Of a stretch of 64,000 bases of DNA, positions 46,115 to 56,799 are shown piece by piece (positions within the stretch are counted from its first letter, which is position 1; each line of letters opens with the position of its first letter). Location of the stretch: positions 69,501 to 133,500 of the forward strand of contig CAUZXS010000171.1 in the NCBI GenBank assembly GCA_963585895.1, in the 5' to 3' direction. The notes under the pieces are model-generated. The model made no database searches. It was not told the origin of the DNA and saw only the letters and a list, made by a program, of their open reading frames with translations. A program made the position numbers and the translations under genes. This DNA is from Sepioteuthis lessoniana (taxonomy: Eukaryota > Mollusca > Cephalopoda > Myopsida > Loliginidae).

Positions 46115-46530
46115 CTGATCACAACGCCATAAGGACCAACTATATCAAACCGAGAATAGAGAGTACGCAACAAAATAGCAGATGTTGGTTGTGTGGTGAT
46201 AGAGACGAAGCGATCAATCCCATAATAAGCGAATGCAGCAATGAAATAGTATAAGACACATATAAACACGGTTGTTTGGGAAAATTGATCCACTGGGAAC
46301 TGTGCAGAAAATTTGAATTTGACCATATGAACAAATAGTATATGCACAACCCAGCTTCTGTCCTGGAGAATGAGACGCAGGAACTCCTCTGGGATACAAA
46401 CAGATCACCTAATCTTGGCCAAACGACCAGACCTTATTATGATTAACAACAACAAAAAAAGGACATCTTGCCGAATTACGGACTTCACTGTCCTTGCTAA
46501 CCACTGAGTAAAATTAACAGAAAGAAAAAA
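46115..46530 (+). pseudogene. RLE-LINE copy e, 5'-truncated
   Basis: AIRTNYIKP-like start directly after the tail of copy d, knuckle CWLCGDRDEAINPIISEC (His replaced by Pro), KLIHWELCRKFEFDHMNK, YMHNPASVLENETQELLWD, then frameshifted nuclease words. Ends about 46530 without a tail. Two copies head to tail. Confidence 0.75.
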
Positions 46531-46856
46531 AAAATTGTACCAAGAATTGTAGCTGCCTGGTTTCTTTTATGGGTCCTCGTTTGTATCTATACCAATTTTC
46601 AGATTTAAGTATTGCTTAGTATTTGTACATTTTCCCATGACTATCGGTGTTAGTATTGGTCAAACGGACACTAAAAGGGCAATTGATTCAGTTTTTTGTT
46701 AGCACAATCTATACATTGGGTTTGATCAGCTTTTTAAAAAATATTTGCCTGATAGTTTCTAGTTGGTAGGCTCTGGCCCAACGCTGCTATCATTAACTCC
46801 ATTGTCTCCACCTTCACTTTTCACTCATCGATTAGTTTTTACTATATCTACATCAG

Positions 46857-46931
46857 TTCTTCTTCTTCTTCTTCTTCTTCTTCTTCTTCTTCTTCTTCTT
46901 CTTCTTCTTCTTCTTCTTCTTCTTCTTCTTC
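46857..46931. repeat. (CTT)n, about 25 units
   Basis: Near-perfect trinucleotide run; (AAG)n on the minus strand. Confidence 0.95.
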
Positions 46932-46956
46932 ATTAATGTATGTTCTTATGATAATA

Positions 46957-47212
46957 GTAAAGTAAATTTGGCGACCACAGTCGAGGGTGACCCGAAGGCT
47001 CCCTTTTCGATAGCTTCTACACAAAAATGTATGGGAGAACGCTACTCCATTCCCAGGATTGCTCCACTTTACCTTTGATCCGTACTTTATAATGCAGGAG
47101 TGTTAAGCAAGGAGGCATCAAGTACCATTTTTTGAGTCTTTGGTATGACGCAACCTGGGATTGAACCCAGGTCTCTCAGCGATTGAACACTCTAACCATC
47201 GTGCTAAATACT
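46957..47212 (-). mobile_element. SINE A, complete
   Basis: Reverse of the copy at 40966-41220, with the same flank on its head side (RLE-LINE RT fragment) and on its tail side (tatgataatag). Head A box on minus: tagcacgatggttagagtg. Confidence 0.85.
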
Positions 47213-47455
47213 CGCTAAGAAGCCGCAGATTGTTCCCTAAGGAACAGAAAGGATGCTGCAAAGTATCCAGAGGCACTGCAGAGTTACTTTACATCGATCA
47301 GCAGATCCTAAACAAGAGCAAGATCAACCAGAATACTAAGAAAAGTCCTGGAAACCAGAGGAAACCAACTGTGACTCAAACTCCTGCGGAAAAGCAACTG
47401 GTAACGCTGGTGTGAAAAATTCACAAAGAAGTAATAATAATAATCATATAAGGTT
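47213..47455 (+). pseudogene. RLE-LINE with a large internal deletion
   Basis: The plus frame SRRLFPKEQKGCCKVSRGTA, LLYIDQQILNKSK (start of RT) is joined at about 47325 to the LINE C end (TRILRKVLETRGN in another frame), then the 3' UTR and an aataataataat tail. Almost the whole RT, knuckle and nuclease are missing. Open frame 47161-47415 crosses the junction. Confidence 0.7.
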
Positions 47456-47662
47456 CACAAAAATCTATTTATATTTTCTTTTGCATAAAAGCATTGCTTG
47501 ATGATAGTACATACTGTTACTAAGAGGTCTTTCATCTAAGTTTGGTGCAGGCTTTTAGCTGCTTAATTTTGAAAATCTGGCAGAAACAGGAATTTCGATT
47601 GATTTTGCCATGAATCAAATTTTACAAAGCTTTATTTTCTCGGACAAATGAGCCCCTGATTG

Positions 47663-47780
47663 CTTACGGTACCTTACTATTTGCTAGTGACCACCCATAT
47701 AAATACTGATCAAATTCGCTACTGCTTAACTTCGGATTTCTGACAGAAACCACTGGTTTTAGCTGGATTACACCGAATGC
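47663..47780 (-). pseudogene. 5S-rRNA-like sequence, full length, diverged
   Basis: On the minus strand it aligns with animal 5S rRNA: atccgaagttaagcag (5S gaagttaagcaacg), gatcagtatttatatgggtg (5S gttagtacttggatgggtg), then tgaccactag. Too diverged and lacking flanking signals for a working gene. 5S pseudogene or head of a 5S-derived SINE. Confidence 0.55.
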
Positions 47781-48922
47781 CAATTACTGTTTTATGAAAC
47801 CATACATCTAAAAATTGGATCGTTAAAATATAGATTGCTTTTTCGTTTCGTTTGTTTTTGTTTTGTTTTTTAATCAATAGTTTGAACTATATCCCAGCAA
47901 ACTCAGACTACGTTAGGTTTTTAGGGCAACAGTACCAATATGACACGGTCGCAAAATATTATCCATTAGATCGATTCTATTTTCGTAACAGCACAATTTT
48001 TAAAAGAATACCGACACGTTGTCCATTTTTATCGTGCCGATCTGTGTAGTTGAGCTAACTAAGACGCGTGATTTTTTTTTTATTTCAACTGTTTTTGAAT
48101 ACACCTAGTCACATAAAGTATGGCTCATCAGCGGGGAAATTCAACCTCTATTGCCTTACTACCAACAATCACCTCTAACGTGGTGACAGAATAGTTTTGT
48201 GGATAAAAGCCTGATCGAACTATAGTGTTAATGTGCTTTTCTGTATATGCTGAAGTTTCCATGGGAATAGAAGAAAGGTATTACTTTCGGAGAATGTCTT
48301 GTATCTGGGGCATTTCAGTATTTTGATAAATCTATAATACATCTACACTCTTACCAATATTTATAAATGAATCAAATCTTTTCGAAGTGAAGAATTGATC
48401 TGTGTATATAATTTGCGACATTCCTTCTCGAATCCCCTCTTCCTATCGAACACATTTATTGAAAATAGTGCTCAGTCTGAAATACCCGTCAACTTCCGAC
48501 GTTTTTCTTTTCCAGTTTTATTAGATCAGTTTCTATTCTATTTTTCCTGACTCTAATAAAACCTGTCCACTTCTGTACGCATCTGTTTGTGATCACCGAT
48601 GCTCTTTCAAAACGAAAACTAAAACCAAAACTCGTAATTCCCTATCAAACGATATTATCAGTCTTGACTCAAAGACGTAATTAGAAATCCCCAATGTCCT
48701 GAATAGACCAGGTTCACAACCCAGGCTATCAGCTCAAATCTATCGCCTGTTATTTGTCGAACAAGTTCCGCGTTTTGGAAGCTGGGTGTAAAGAGACGGG
48801 CAGTCTGGATTAGCAGCAGCAGAATATTGGACAATAAAAGGAATCCGTAGCAAAAGCAACTTGATTCTCGCTCAAGGTATCCGAAACTGAATCCTTTTCA
48901 GACGAACGGGCCTGACTTTTAG
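47781..48922. other. AT-rich to mixed DNA, no gene seen
   Basis: Several T runs; a short frame at 47852-48049 has no support. Confidence 0.5.
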
Positions 48923-49051
48923 GAAGGCAATGATAATAGCAGCAGTTACACGATTTCTAATAATTACAAAGCTTTTGCCACGGCAATGCTAGCGCGGAAG
49001 CGGTCACCATCAGCTGAAAATCCATCCCTGCCCGTAAATCCATGCTGTTAG
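48923..49051 (+). CDS. Weak candidate terminal exon
   Basis: After cctgacttttag a frame of 42 codons is open to TAG at 49049-49051: begins EGNDNSSSYTISNNYK, ends SAENPSLPVNPCC. Composition is more balanced than the flanks. The acceptor is weak, there is no homolog that I recognise, and the length is short, so chance is quite possible. Confidence 0.2.
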   Translation, partial: EGNDNSSSYTISNNYKAFATAMLARKRSPSAENPSLPVNPCC

Positions 49052-49404
49052 GGTGATATTCTAGATAGTTGAGAGATAAAAATGATAATGAAACTGTGAT
49101 TTCTAGGGACATGTTCATAATGATGGTTTTCGTGGCGCTAGTTTTGTGGGTGGAAGTAGAAGGCGAGATTTTACAGATGATTGCAGTAATTGAAAAGTTA
49201 GTGGCGTTGGAGATGGTAAATTCTGATTTTGGTGATACCATTCCTGTTCATAAAGGCCTTATTTGCATACTAGATAATACTTTAATACTACGGAATTTGT
49301 ACATAAAAGAACAACCCAGTTGTAGTAGCAGCAGTAGTCGTAGTTGTTTTGTACTTAGTCTTGCCTAGTCTGGCATACTGGTCTCAATTTGAATCCAGTA
49401 CTAG

Positions 49405-49490
49405 CTGTTACCAAGTGGTCACCCATATAATTATTGAGTAGGCTCATTACTGACTAACTTGATATGGTAGGAACCGTTGCCTTTAGGGTA
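49405..49490 (-). pseudogene. Second 5S-rRNA-like fragment
   Basis: Plus strand aagtggtcacccatataatt and gactaacttgatatggtagg align with the same 5S region as 47663-47780 (ggtcacccatccaagtact, gcttaacttcggtg). Shorter and more diverged. Possibly the same dispersed element. Confidence 0.4.
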
Positions 49491-49609
49491 ACTTGGCCGG
49501 TTGATATCGTTTTGTAGAAGTTAATGCAAAAGAAAATATTGTTTGATGCGGCATGGAATGATAATTAAGAAGAGTCCGATAATGAATTGTCTTATCAATG
49601 ATTCTTAGA

Positions 49610-49815
49610 ATACTCTGATTGTCCGCTGCAGAGGAGTACCCCCCCTCACAAGAGTTTCTGGTGTATTTCACAAAACTGCATCTGATGGTGAGGCTATAGT
49701 TCTGGAGATCTAGGGAGAGTTAAGTATCCCTTCATTGATATTACTCGCAGGTCCACTCTGACTCTGAGTAGTAGTACCTGTTGGTGTCCCTTTTATGGTT
49801 TAAGTCGATTTGTTT
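49610..49815 (+). mobile_element. Element C head fragment, decayed
   Basis: gctgcagaggagtacc, then atctgatggtgaggc and tccactctgactctgagtag match the head block of element C. Tandem body and tail are missing. Confidence 0.6.
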
Positions 49816-50239
49816 AAAAATTATTCATATTTGATAGAACCATGAGCAAATGAAATATAAACGAACAATGAACTTGATTCCCAAACATGTTGGCATAAAA
49901 TAACTCTTGAAAAGTAAGGAAGCCGATAAAATCGATCAATCAGATAATAAAATGGTAGCCATTTTTTTTTTCAGACAGCTTTATTTTCGTTCTTTAAAAA
50001 TAATCTTTGTTCTACGATATTGATGTTTGGGTGGCAGGTTAAGGCGAATTCCACACTTTATGACAAATACAAAACATTATTGATATAAACATTAAAAAAA
50101 AAAATTCATATTTATTTGTTAAGGTCAGATCTTTCAAATACGAAATGTTTACCCAATCTTTTTCTGACACGAGACCCATTTTCTCTGTTTTTTGTTTGTT
50201 TGCAAGTTTGTTTGTTTATTCACTAGTATCTTTCTTTCT
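49816..50239. other. AT-rich DNA, no gene seen
   Basis: No repeat family or supported open frame recognised. Confidence 0.5.
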
Positions 50240-50284
50240 TTCTTTCTTTCTTTTCCTCCTCCAACTCCTTATTCTGCTACATGC

Positions 50285-50381
<97 letters not shown>

Positions 50382-50397
50382 TATCTATCTATCTATG
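50240..50397. repeat. (TTTC)n, (CA)n, (CT)n, (CTAT)n microsatellites
   Basis: About 29 CA units at 50285-50343 followed by about 18 CT units and a few CTAT units. Confidence 0.95.
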
Positions 50398-50825
50398 TTC
50401 TTTAAGAAAAAAAAACAAAGACCGGTTAATTCAGGATTATAAATTTATTTCCATCCCGTATTTTCAGTTTCTATCTATCTATCTTCGATATCTCTATTTT
50501 CGCTAAACTCCTTTTACCTTCCTCACTCTTTTCTCCCATCCTTTTCTTTTTGTCAATTTTTTCTCTCCTACCTTTTTTACCCGGGTGATTTTCTTTCTGC
50601 TTTCAATCTTTCTCATTTTATAGATAGATATGAGGACAGTAACTTCGATTGAAACAAGTGATGAGAAAATATCCGTTTTGAGTTTGGGATTTATCTTTCT
50701 GGCGTACTTCAAAGCGTTTTGCGGTTTAACCTTTCAGAAGCCTTTTTAAGAGAATTCGATATTTTTTAGTATAAGTAGGGGTTTATTTCTCCATATGAAA
50801 GATTGTTTGAAAATTCACGGGGATG
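50398..50825. other. Mixed DNA, no gene seen
   Basis: 50510-50600 is pyrimidine-rich on the plus strand. Confidence 0.5.
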
Positions 50826-52070
50826 ACCGACCTGAATAAACATGTAGCCGCCTTGTCAGCTGGAATCCCATTTACGGGTCAAATAGAATTAATTAATCAT
50901 TTTCTTTACTTGAAACCACTTTAACTGTATGCAAACAAGTAACTTATATAAAATACGAGCAATACTTGAAACCATTAAACTGCGTGCAAAAGAATGGTTA
51001 TCATTAGGGAAAAGTGTTAGTGTTAAATAAAAATATTTGAAACCATTTAACTTTGTGCAATTAAAAGATTGACATTGAATCAAATTATTAATACTATAAT
51101 AATACTCGAAACCATCTAGAATTATTAGTGTTAGCAATACTTGAAACCATTTAACTGGGTGTAAATGAATGATTGATATTAAATAGAAGTTATTAGCGTT
51201 GGATAGCAATAATTGAACAGCCCAGTCGGTTGGGGCAGTAGAATACACTGACTGCAAAGGGTTAACACGCTGCTCAACGAGTGTCCTTGATATGACACTA
51301 AACTATCTGATAGTGAGGCTTCAGTCCTGAAGCTTTGGTGAATGTAGAGTACTCCTTCATTATTATTACTCTCATGCCCATTCTGACCCGGAGTGGTAGT
51401 ACATTTTAGGTTTCCATCAATGAGTGAAATAGGAGTGTTTAATCACTTAACTGTGAGCAAACAAATGACTATTAAATTGAATTGTTCGTGTGACTTAGCA
51501 AGCTTGAAATCATTTAAGCGACTGCAAATAAAATTATTAGCGTATGACAGCAATAATTGAAGCCATTTAAGTATGTAAACAAATAGTTTATGCTAAACAT
51601 AATTTTTTTTCGTTAGATAGGAATCATTGAAACTATTTAACTCTGTACAAATGATTAATCTGTGTGAAAAACAAACTAGTATTAATAGAATTATTAGTGT
51701 TAGATAACAATACTTGAAACTATATAAATGTAAAGTTGACAACTGTAATCGAGGGCGATCAGAAGTCTCCTTTTTCAATAGCTACTACACCGAGGTGTAG
51801 GGGGTGCTACTCCTTTTTCTGGATTGCTCCATTTTACCCTTGATACGAACCTTATAATGCTGAGTGTTAAGCAAGGAGGTATCAAGTACCATTTTTTAAA
51901 CGTCTTTGGTATTACTCGACCTGGGATTAAACCCCGGTCTCCCGGACCATTTCCGAACACTCTACCCACTGGGCCAACAGAAGTATTAGTGTTTGATAAC
52001 AATATTGAAACCATTTTACTCTATGCAGATAAATGAGCTTTGTCTCGTTTAAACATGTTACCTACAAACC
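50826..52070 (+). mobile_element. Element C, copy 4: long or doubled, with SINE A inside
   Basis: Tandem body units in plus orientation run from about 50870 to 51215, then a full head (cagcccagtcggttggggc at about 51216), head block to 51410, and another tandem body 51420-52040 that is interrupted by SINE A at 51731-51979. The tail is cut (acatgttacctacaaacc). Either two overlapping insertions or one copy that kept expanding. Ends are approximate; no target duplication found. Confidence 0.65.
51731..51979 (-). mobile_element. SINE A inside element C copy 4
   Basis: Reverse-strand SINE A with head (plus gggattaaaccccggtc; cccactgggccaac) and tail (plus agttgacaactgtaatcg). About 250 bp. Confidence 0.8.
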
Positions 52071-52143
52071 ATTTTTTTACAAATATATATATAATATAAA
52101 ATAAGTTATACGCAGGATCTGGCGTTAGATTACTCATAATGGT

Positions 52144-52202
<59 letters not shown>
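52144..52202. repeat. (TA)n microsatellite
   Basis: About 29 TA units directly before the MITE. Confidence 0.95.
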
Positions 52203-52205
<3 letters not shown>

Positions 52206-52395
52206 GAATATCGTTCGGAAAGTTCTACATTTTTTAACCTTTGAATAGACCTCACCTGCACAGAAATTACGACAGAAATCTGAATTAGTTTTTTCTTGTT
52301 TTATAAGACGTGAAGTATGTTGCTGCATCAAAAGTGTTCAGCTCTGGTTTTCCTTTCTGAGTAAGGCTGAGAACTTTTTAAACGAGACTCTTATA
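52203..52395. mobile_element. Mariner-type MITE, second copy
   Basis: Left end tacgaatatcgttcggaaag, right end (reverse) tataagagtctcgtttaaaa; internal gttgctgcatcaaaagtgtt and gagtaaggctgagaact match 19262-19485. Same position next to a (TA)n run. Confidence 0.65.
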
Positions 52396-52988
52396 AATAG
52401 TGTACTTATTTTTGGACTGCAGCATATTGAAATTTTTAGTCCGAAAATTTCTATACTAAAGACCTTGGGAATTAATAATACCTAATAGTGTCCGTTTTCA
52501 TTGAATAATATTCATCAAGATTTTTTTATATCATCGTAACTTAAATTTAAAAGAAAATTAGATTTATGCCAAAATTGTGACCGGTTTGCTAGTTTATGGT
52601 GATACGTCACATCAGCATTTGCCGATCAGACATTTTTTTGAGAAATATTGTTAAACAGCAAGATTTACATGAGTAAAATATTCATAGACTCTACCGTCTA
52701 TCTCGATGAATGAGAGCCCGACAGTTCAGTAACAGACATAAACCGTTGGTCAGCTTACAAAAGTGATTTTTTTTCTTTCTTTTATAGAACAAACCGAACT
52801 TTTTCACTAAGATAATAACTGAAGAACAGTGCACCAATTTACCACAGATTCTCCCAAACAGCACTTGAAGCTTTTAAATTCAGTGTTGTTCCTTTTACTT
52901 ACCCACTTGCGAAGATAATTCCCCTGTGTTTCATCCATTCTAAGACGTTGCTTGAAGAGTATTTATAGTAAACAGATACTATTTATAC
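52396..52988. other. AT-rich DNA with a module shared with 55820-55900
   Basis: 52825-52880 (accacagattctcccaaac) and 55840-55880 (ccatagattctcccggac) give related peptides (IYHRFSQTALEAFKF, VFHRFSRTVLRSKLNF), so a diverged dispersed repeat is present. A strong-looking acceptor at 52765-52787 precedes it. No gene assigned. Confidence 0.4.
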
Positions 52989-53215
52989 ACAAGGTCAATT
53001 TTTAAGCGGAGTTTAACAGGTTTGAATTCAGAGTTTTACTTCTCCTAGACTAGTTGCCTAACCAAGGCTGAAGAACCTAGTCTGTCCTACTATTTACCCA
53101 TAGCTGGAGGGAGAATAATTGGATTCATACCTTTCCCAAGGGTATTAGAGCCATGTGAAATGCAATCAGTCTCGTCCAGGATTTGAACTCGTATCGCCGT
53201 GTTCATTTCTAAATT
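52989..53215 (-). mobile_element. SINE D, nearly complete
   Basis: Plus-strand words aaggtcaatttttaagcgg, ctagtctgtcctactattta, cctttcccaagggtattag and the B box in reverse, ggatttgaactcg. A-box part partly lost. Confidence 0.8.
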
Positions 53216-53581
53216 TATAGTAAATAGATAGTATATTTTTCAAATCATTTTTGTGTCATCGACTTTATCATCACAATGTTTCCATCAGTCGATTCTTCAG
53301 ATTTTCTGAAAAGTATAATCCACAGTTCAATGCACATATTAGATGTTCAAATTTACAATGTTGAAGAAGTCTTCTGACTTGACTCATTTTAATAATTCAG
53401 TTATCTGAATCGTTACAATATTTGAGCGGATTTCATATTCTTTCTACCTCAAAGTACGGCTCAGAAAGATTATTCCAAGTGGTCCAATGTTAAATGGAAC
53501 TACAGTCAACCTTTTCTTCCTCCATTTTTTTATTAATCCGGCATTAGCTAGATATCTTTATAGCTTTATACTTCCAAAATA
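53216..53581. other. AT-rich DNA, no gene seen
   Basis: No repeat family or supported open frame recognised. Confidence 0.5.
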
Positions 53582-54131
53582 TGTTGTATAGCCATGACCA
53601 CTATACATGCACATATGCATGCAGAAACTTAACGATGACACATTAAGGACGAGCGAAGACAGTTCTTTAGAAAAATATACCTCTCACTTTATTTGAAAGG
53701 GTTCGAAAGGGTTACTAAAGGTTTTACTATGTGAGAGGTGAGTTGGAGACTGAACAGAACTGCAACATATTGACCCCCGCTCTTATGGCCATAACAGCGT
53801 TTCTTTCCCGTTCTCCTGGGCTGCTTAACCGGGGGCCTGGGGGCCCAGCCTCTCTGGGACATGGTCCTCATTCCAGCATCTTCTCTCCAACTGCAACTGC
53901 TCAATCGGTGGCTTGAGGGCCCCCTCTGCTGGGTGCGGGTTCTCTCTACACCATCTTATCTCCAACTGACTCGAACTTCCTGTGCACCGAGTTATATTAT
54001 TGTTTTACGCACACTCAATTCTACCTGTCGACAGTCAAGGTTATCCCCTTGATACCTTCGACCGGATGCACCTGTTATTTACACTCGTGCATTTCCTATT
54101 TTGACAGCTCGGCCGGGGTCAATATGCAACA
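53582..54131 (-). mobile_element. Solo LTR, third copy, 4-bp target duplication
   Basis: 550 bp, minus orientation: starts tgttgcatattgacc (from 54131) and ends ggctatacaaca (53582). The flank aata at 53578-53581 and 54132-54135 is a 4-bp duplication. Shares cggttgagca-type, gttcagtctccaactc-type and the C/G-rich middle with the other two copies. Confidence 0.8.
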
Positions 54132-54358
54132 AATACTCAGTGGCCTCTGGTCTAGATGGACTTGAATTTCAATGTCTGAGACTGATAAAACCGTGTGGTA
54201 GTTAAAATAAATGTTTTTTAATGCAAAATCTATTTACGAATTAAGATTTTATCAATATTAATAGTTGTTTGCTAGGTTTTACAGCATGCAGCCCTTTTTG
54301 GATTATTTCATGCAGAAGTCCGTCTAACAATTAGGCTTTCCAAGAATATATGGTATAA

Positions 54359-55376
54359 GTTGGTTTGGTTGTTTGGGTTTTATGGCATATCAACCCTTGT
54401 AAGTTATTTAACGCTAAATCCATTCTCATACAAGTAATCAGTTCTATTTCAAACAATTTAATTTAGCATGAGTACACAGTTTAATTGCCAAACACATTTC
54501 TATTTCAAGCTATTCGGTTTATTCAAACAGTTCTAATTCTGCTAATTCAGTTTAGTATAAGTACAGATTTTCTTTACACACAGTTAAACGTCAAAACAGT
54601 TCTATATTGAACAATTCAGTTTAGTGTAAGTACAGTTTCAATGTCAAAAACAGTTCCATTTCAAACCATTCAGTTTACTATAAGCACACAGTTTAAATGT
54701 AAGTACAGTTTATGAAAATAGTTCGATTTCAAACAATTCAGTTTAGCATAAGCACACACTTTAAATATAAGTACTGTTTATGAAATTAGTTCAATTTCAA
54801 ACATTTCAGTTTTGGATAAGTACGCAGTTTAAATGTAAATACAGTTTCATTGTGAAAAACATTTCTATTTCAAGACATTCAGTTTAGTCAAGCAGTTCTA
54901 ATTCAGCTAATTCAATTTATAAGTACAGATTTCGTTTACACTCAGTTAAATGTCAAAACAGTTCTATATTAAACAAATCAGTTTAGTGTAAGTAGAGTTT
55001 CAATGTCAAAAAACAGTTGCATTTCAAATAATCCAGTTTAGCATAAGCCCGCAGTTTAAATGTGAGTACAGTTTAATTGTCAAAAACATTTCTATGTCAA
55101 GGTATTTACTTTTGCCAAACAATTCAGATTAGCATAAGTATGCAGTTTAGTTCTATTTAACCCAGTGATAGGGCCCTATCAGGTGCTACCACGCCGGGTC
55201 AGAGTGGACCAAGGAATAATGGCAATGAAGGAGTGCTCCGTATTTCCTAAAGCCTCAGCATCACTGGAACCTCACTATCAGATTGTTTAGTGACATATCC
55301 AGGACACTCATTGGGTGGGGTCTTACCCTTCTGCAGAGGTGCAGTTTGTATATTCTTTAGCCTCAGCCGACTGGGC
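54359..55376 (-). mobile_element. Element C, copy 5, expanded to 1018 bp (14-bp target duplication)
   Basis: Flanked by aatatatggtataa (54345-54358) and aatatatgatataa (55377-55390), 14 bp with one mismatch. The extra length lies wholly in the tandem body, 54440-55150, which has about ten degenerate units of 60-70 bp (words aacaattcagttta, agcacacagtttaaat, gttctatttcaa). Head and tail are as in the other copies. Confidence 0.9.
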
Positions 55377-55390
55377 AATATATGATATAA

Positions 55391-56302
55391 AAACATAATT
55401 TGATAACAAGGTTTGGAGATGGAAAATTCTGATTCCAAATTTCCTACCTCCAGCCATTATGTTCACATTCAAACTAATACCCTTCGGAAAGGTATGGACT
55501 CTTTTACCCACCCCCAACTATGGGATAAATAGTTCTACTTGTCCTTCTACAATGATGGCTTTGTCATTAAATAAACCATGAGGACTGATATAAGCCTTTA
55601 AAGAAAGAATGAAGCAAACAAAAAACTAGCCAAACCGAATCCCTACTAGAGTACCATGATACTTCTCGATGGTAGTGTTACAAAAGTAGGAGCTGGAGTC
55701 CCTAAGAAAAACTGACGTTGGATTCAAACACATTTTTACAGACTCGATAACTTTCATACAAAGTTGATTCGTACCGTAGCCATATTGTTGACGACATCAG
55801 AATCATGAAGAGGGAACACCTGCTGAATGGCAGTTGCCAGTCTTCCATAGATTCTCCCGGACTGTTCTGAGATCCAAACTCAATTTCACAAATGCCAGAA
55901 AAAAGACAATAGACAGGGGAAATCAGGAAATTTAAACATTTTTAGAAAAAAAACGCAGTAAAGGATATTTTGCTATATATCTATGTGTAGTATCAGTTAG
56001 AAATAAAAACAAAAGGGACTGACTATATTTTTACTAACTTGACTTTCATGAAATTCATTGCAAAATAAACGTTACTTTTTTTACGGTGTTATATTTTCTC
56101 ATAATAGCGTGATATGTTGCAGTTCTTACCACCAATTCCCAAATTTAACAGCAGTCGAGAGAAAGCCAAATGCATATTTTATTGTTCCAACAAAGAATCT
56201 TTTAAATCCACAGAAGTTTCAAAGATGAAATCAACTGAGTAACAATTTTTACGATATTAGTGCCGCAGACATACATCAAATATGTATGTCTTTGAGAGTA
56301 CA

Positions 56303-56307
<5 letters not shown>
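55391..56307. other. AT-rich DNA, mostly featureless
   Basis: 55460-55540 has a partial core-like stretch (cccttcggaaaggtatgg, caactatgggataaatag), a diverged SINE core. 55820-55900 holds the module shared with 52825-52880. No gene. Confidence 0.45.
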
Positions 56308-56333
<26 letters not shown>

Positions 56334-56334
56334 T
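56308..56334. repeat. (CA)n microsatellite
   Basis: About 12 units. Confidence 0.95.
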
Positions 56335-56799
56335 GGCATAAGACGAACACAGCTCTCTCTGCACTATAATTCTCTCATTGTATATTCATGTATATATACA
56401 TTTCCCTGGAAACAGTTGTTTTCAATAATGATTGTGTTGCAAGAAAGTATTAATCGTAGGGTACATTTGTCTGAAGTTACAGAAATGCGGACACTAAATG
56501 CATTAACTTCACTATGAAAAAAGTACTCAACTTCCATTGAAACATGAAAAATTAATTGAATATATACAGGGGAAGACATTAAGACTTGTCAAATATCGTC
56601 GTGTCCATTTTTCTGCGAGGGAGCAAAGCAGAAGAATGGGAAAAGTTTTTTAGCGAAGCTTTTACCATGAACGGAAAATAACAACGATGAATGGCTGGAC
56701 ATTAGGATTTCGATTTATAGAACGCAAATTGAACCGTTGGAAAAAAGATTAAGAAAAATATGGATGAATAAGAGTGTAGCAGCTTTATAAGTAATGTGG
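56335..56799. other. AT-rich DNA, no gene seen
   Basis: No repeat family or supported open frame recognised. Confidence 0.5.

Noticed and set aside
52788..52868. Exon after the strong acceptor ttctttcttttatag
   Set aside because: Only 26 codons, and the segment resembles a second stretch at 55.84 kb in another frame, so a dispersed repeat is more likely.
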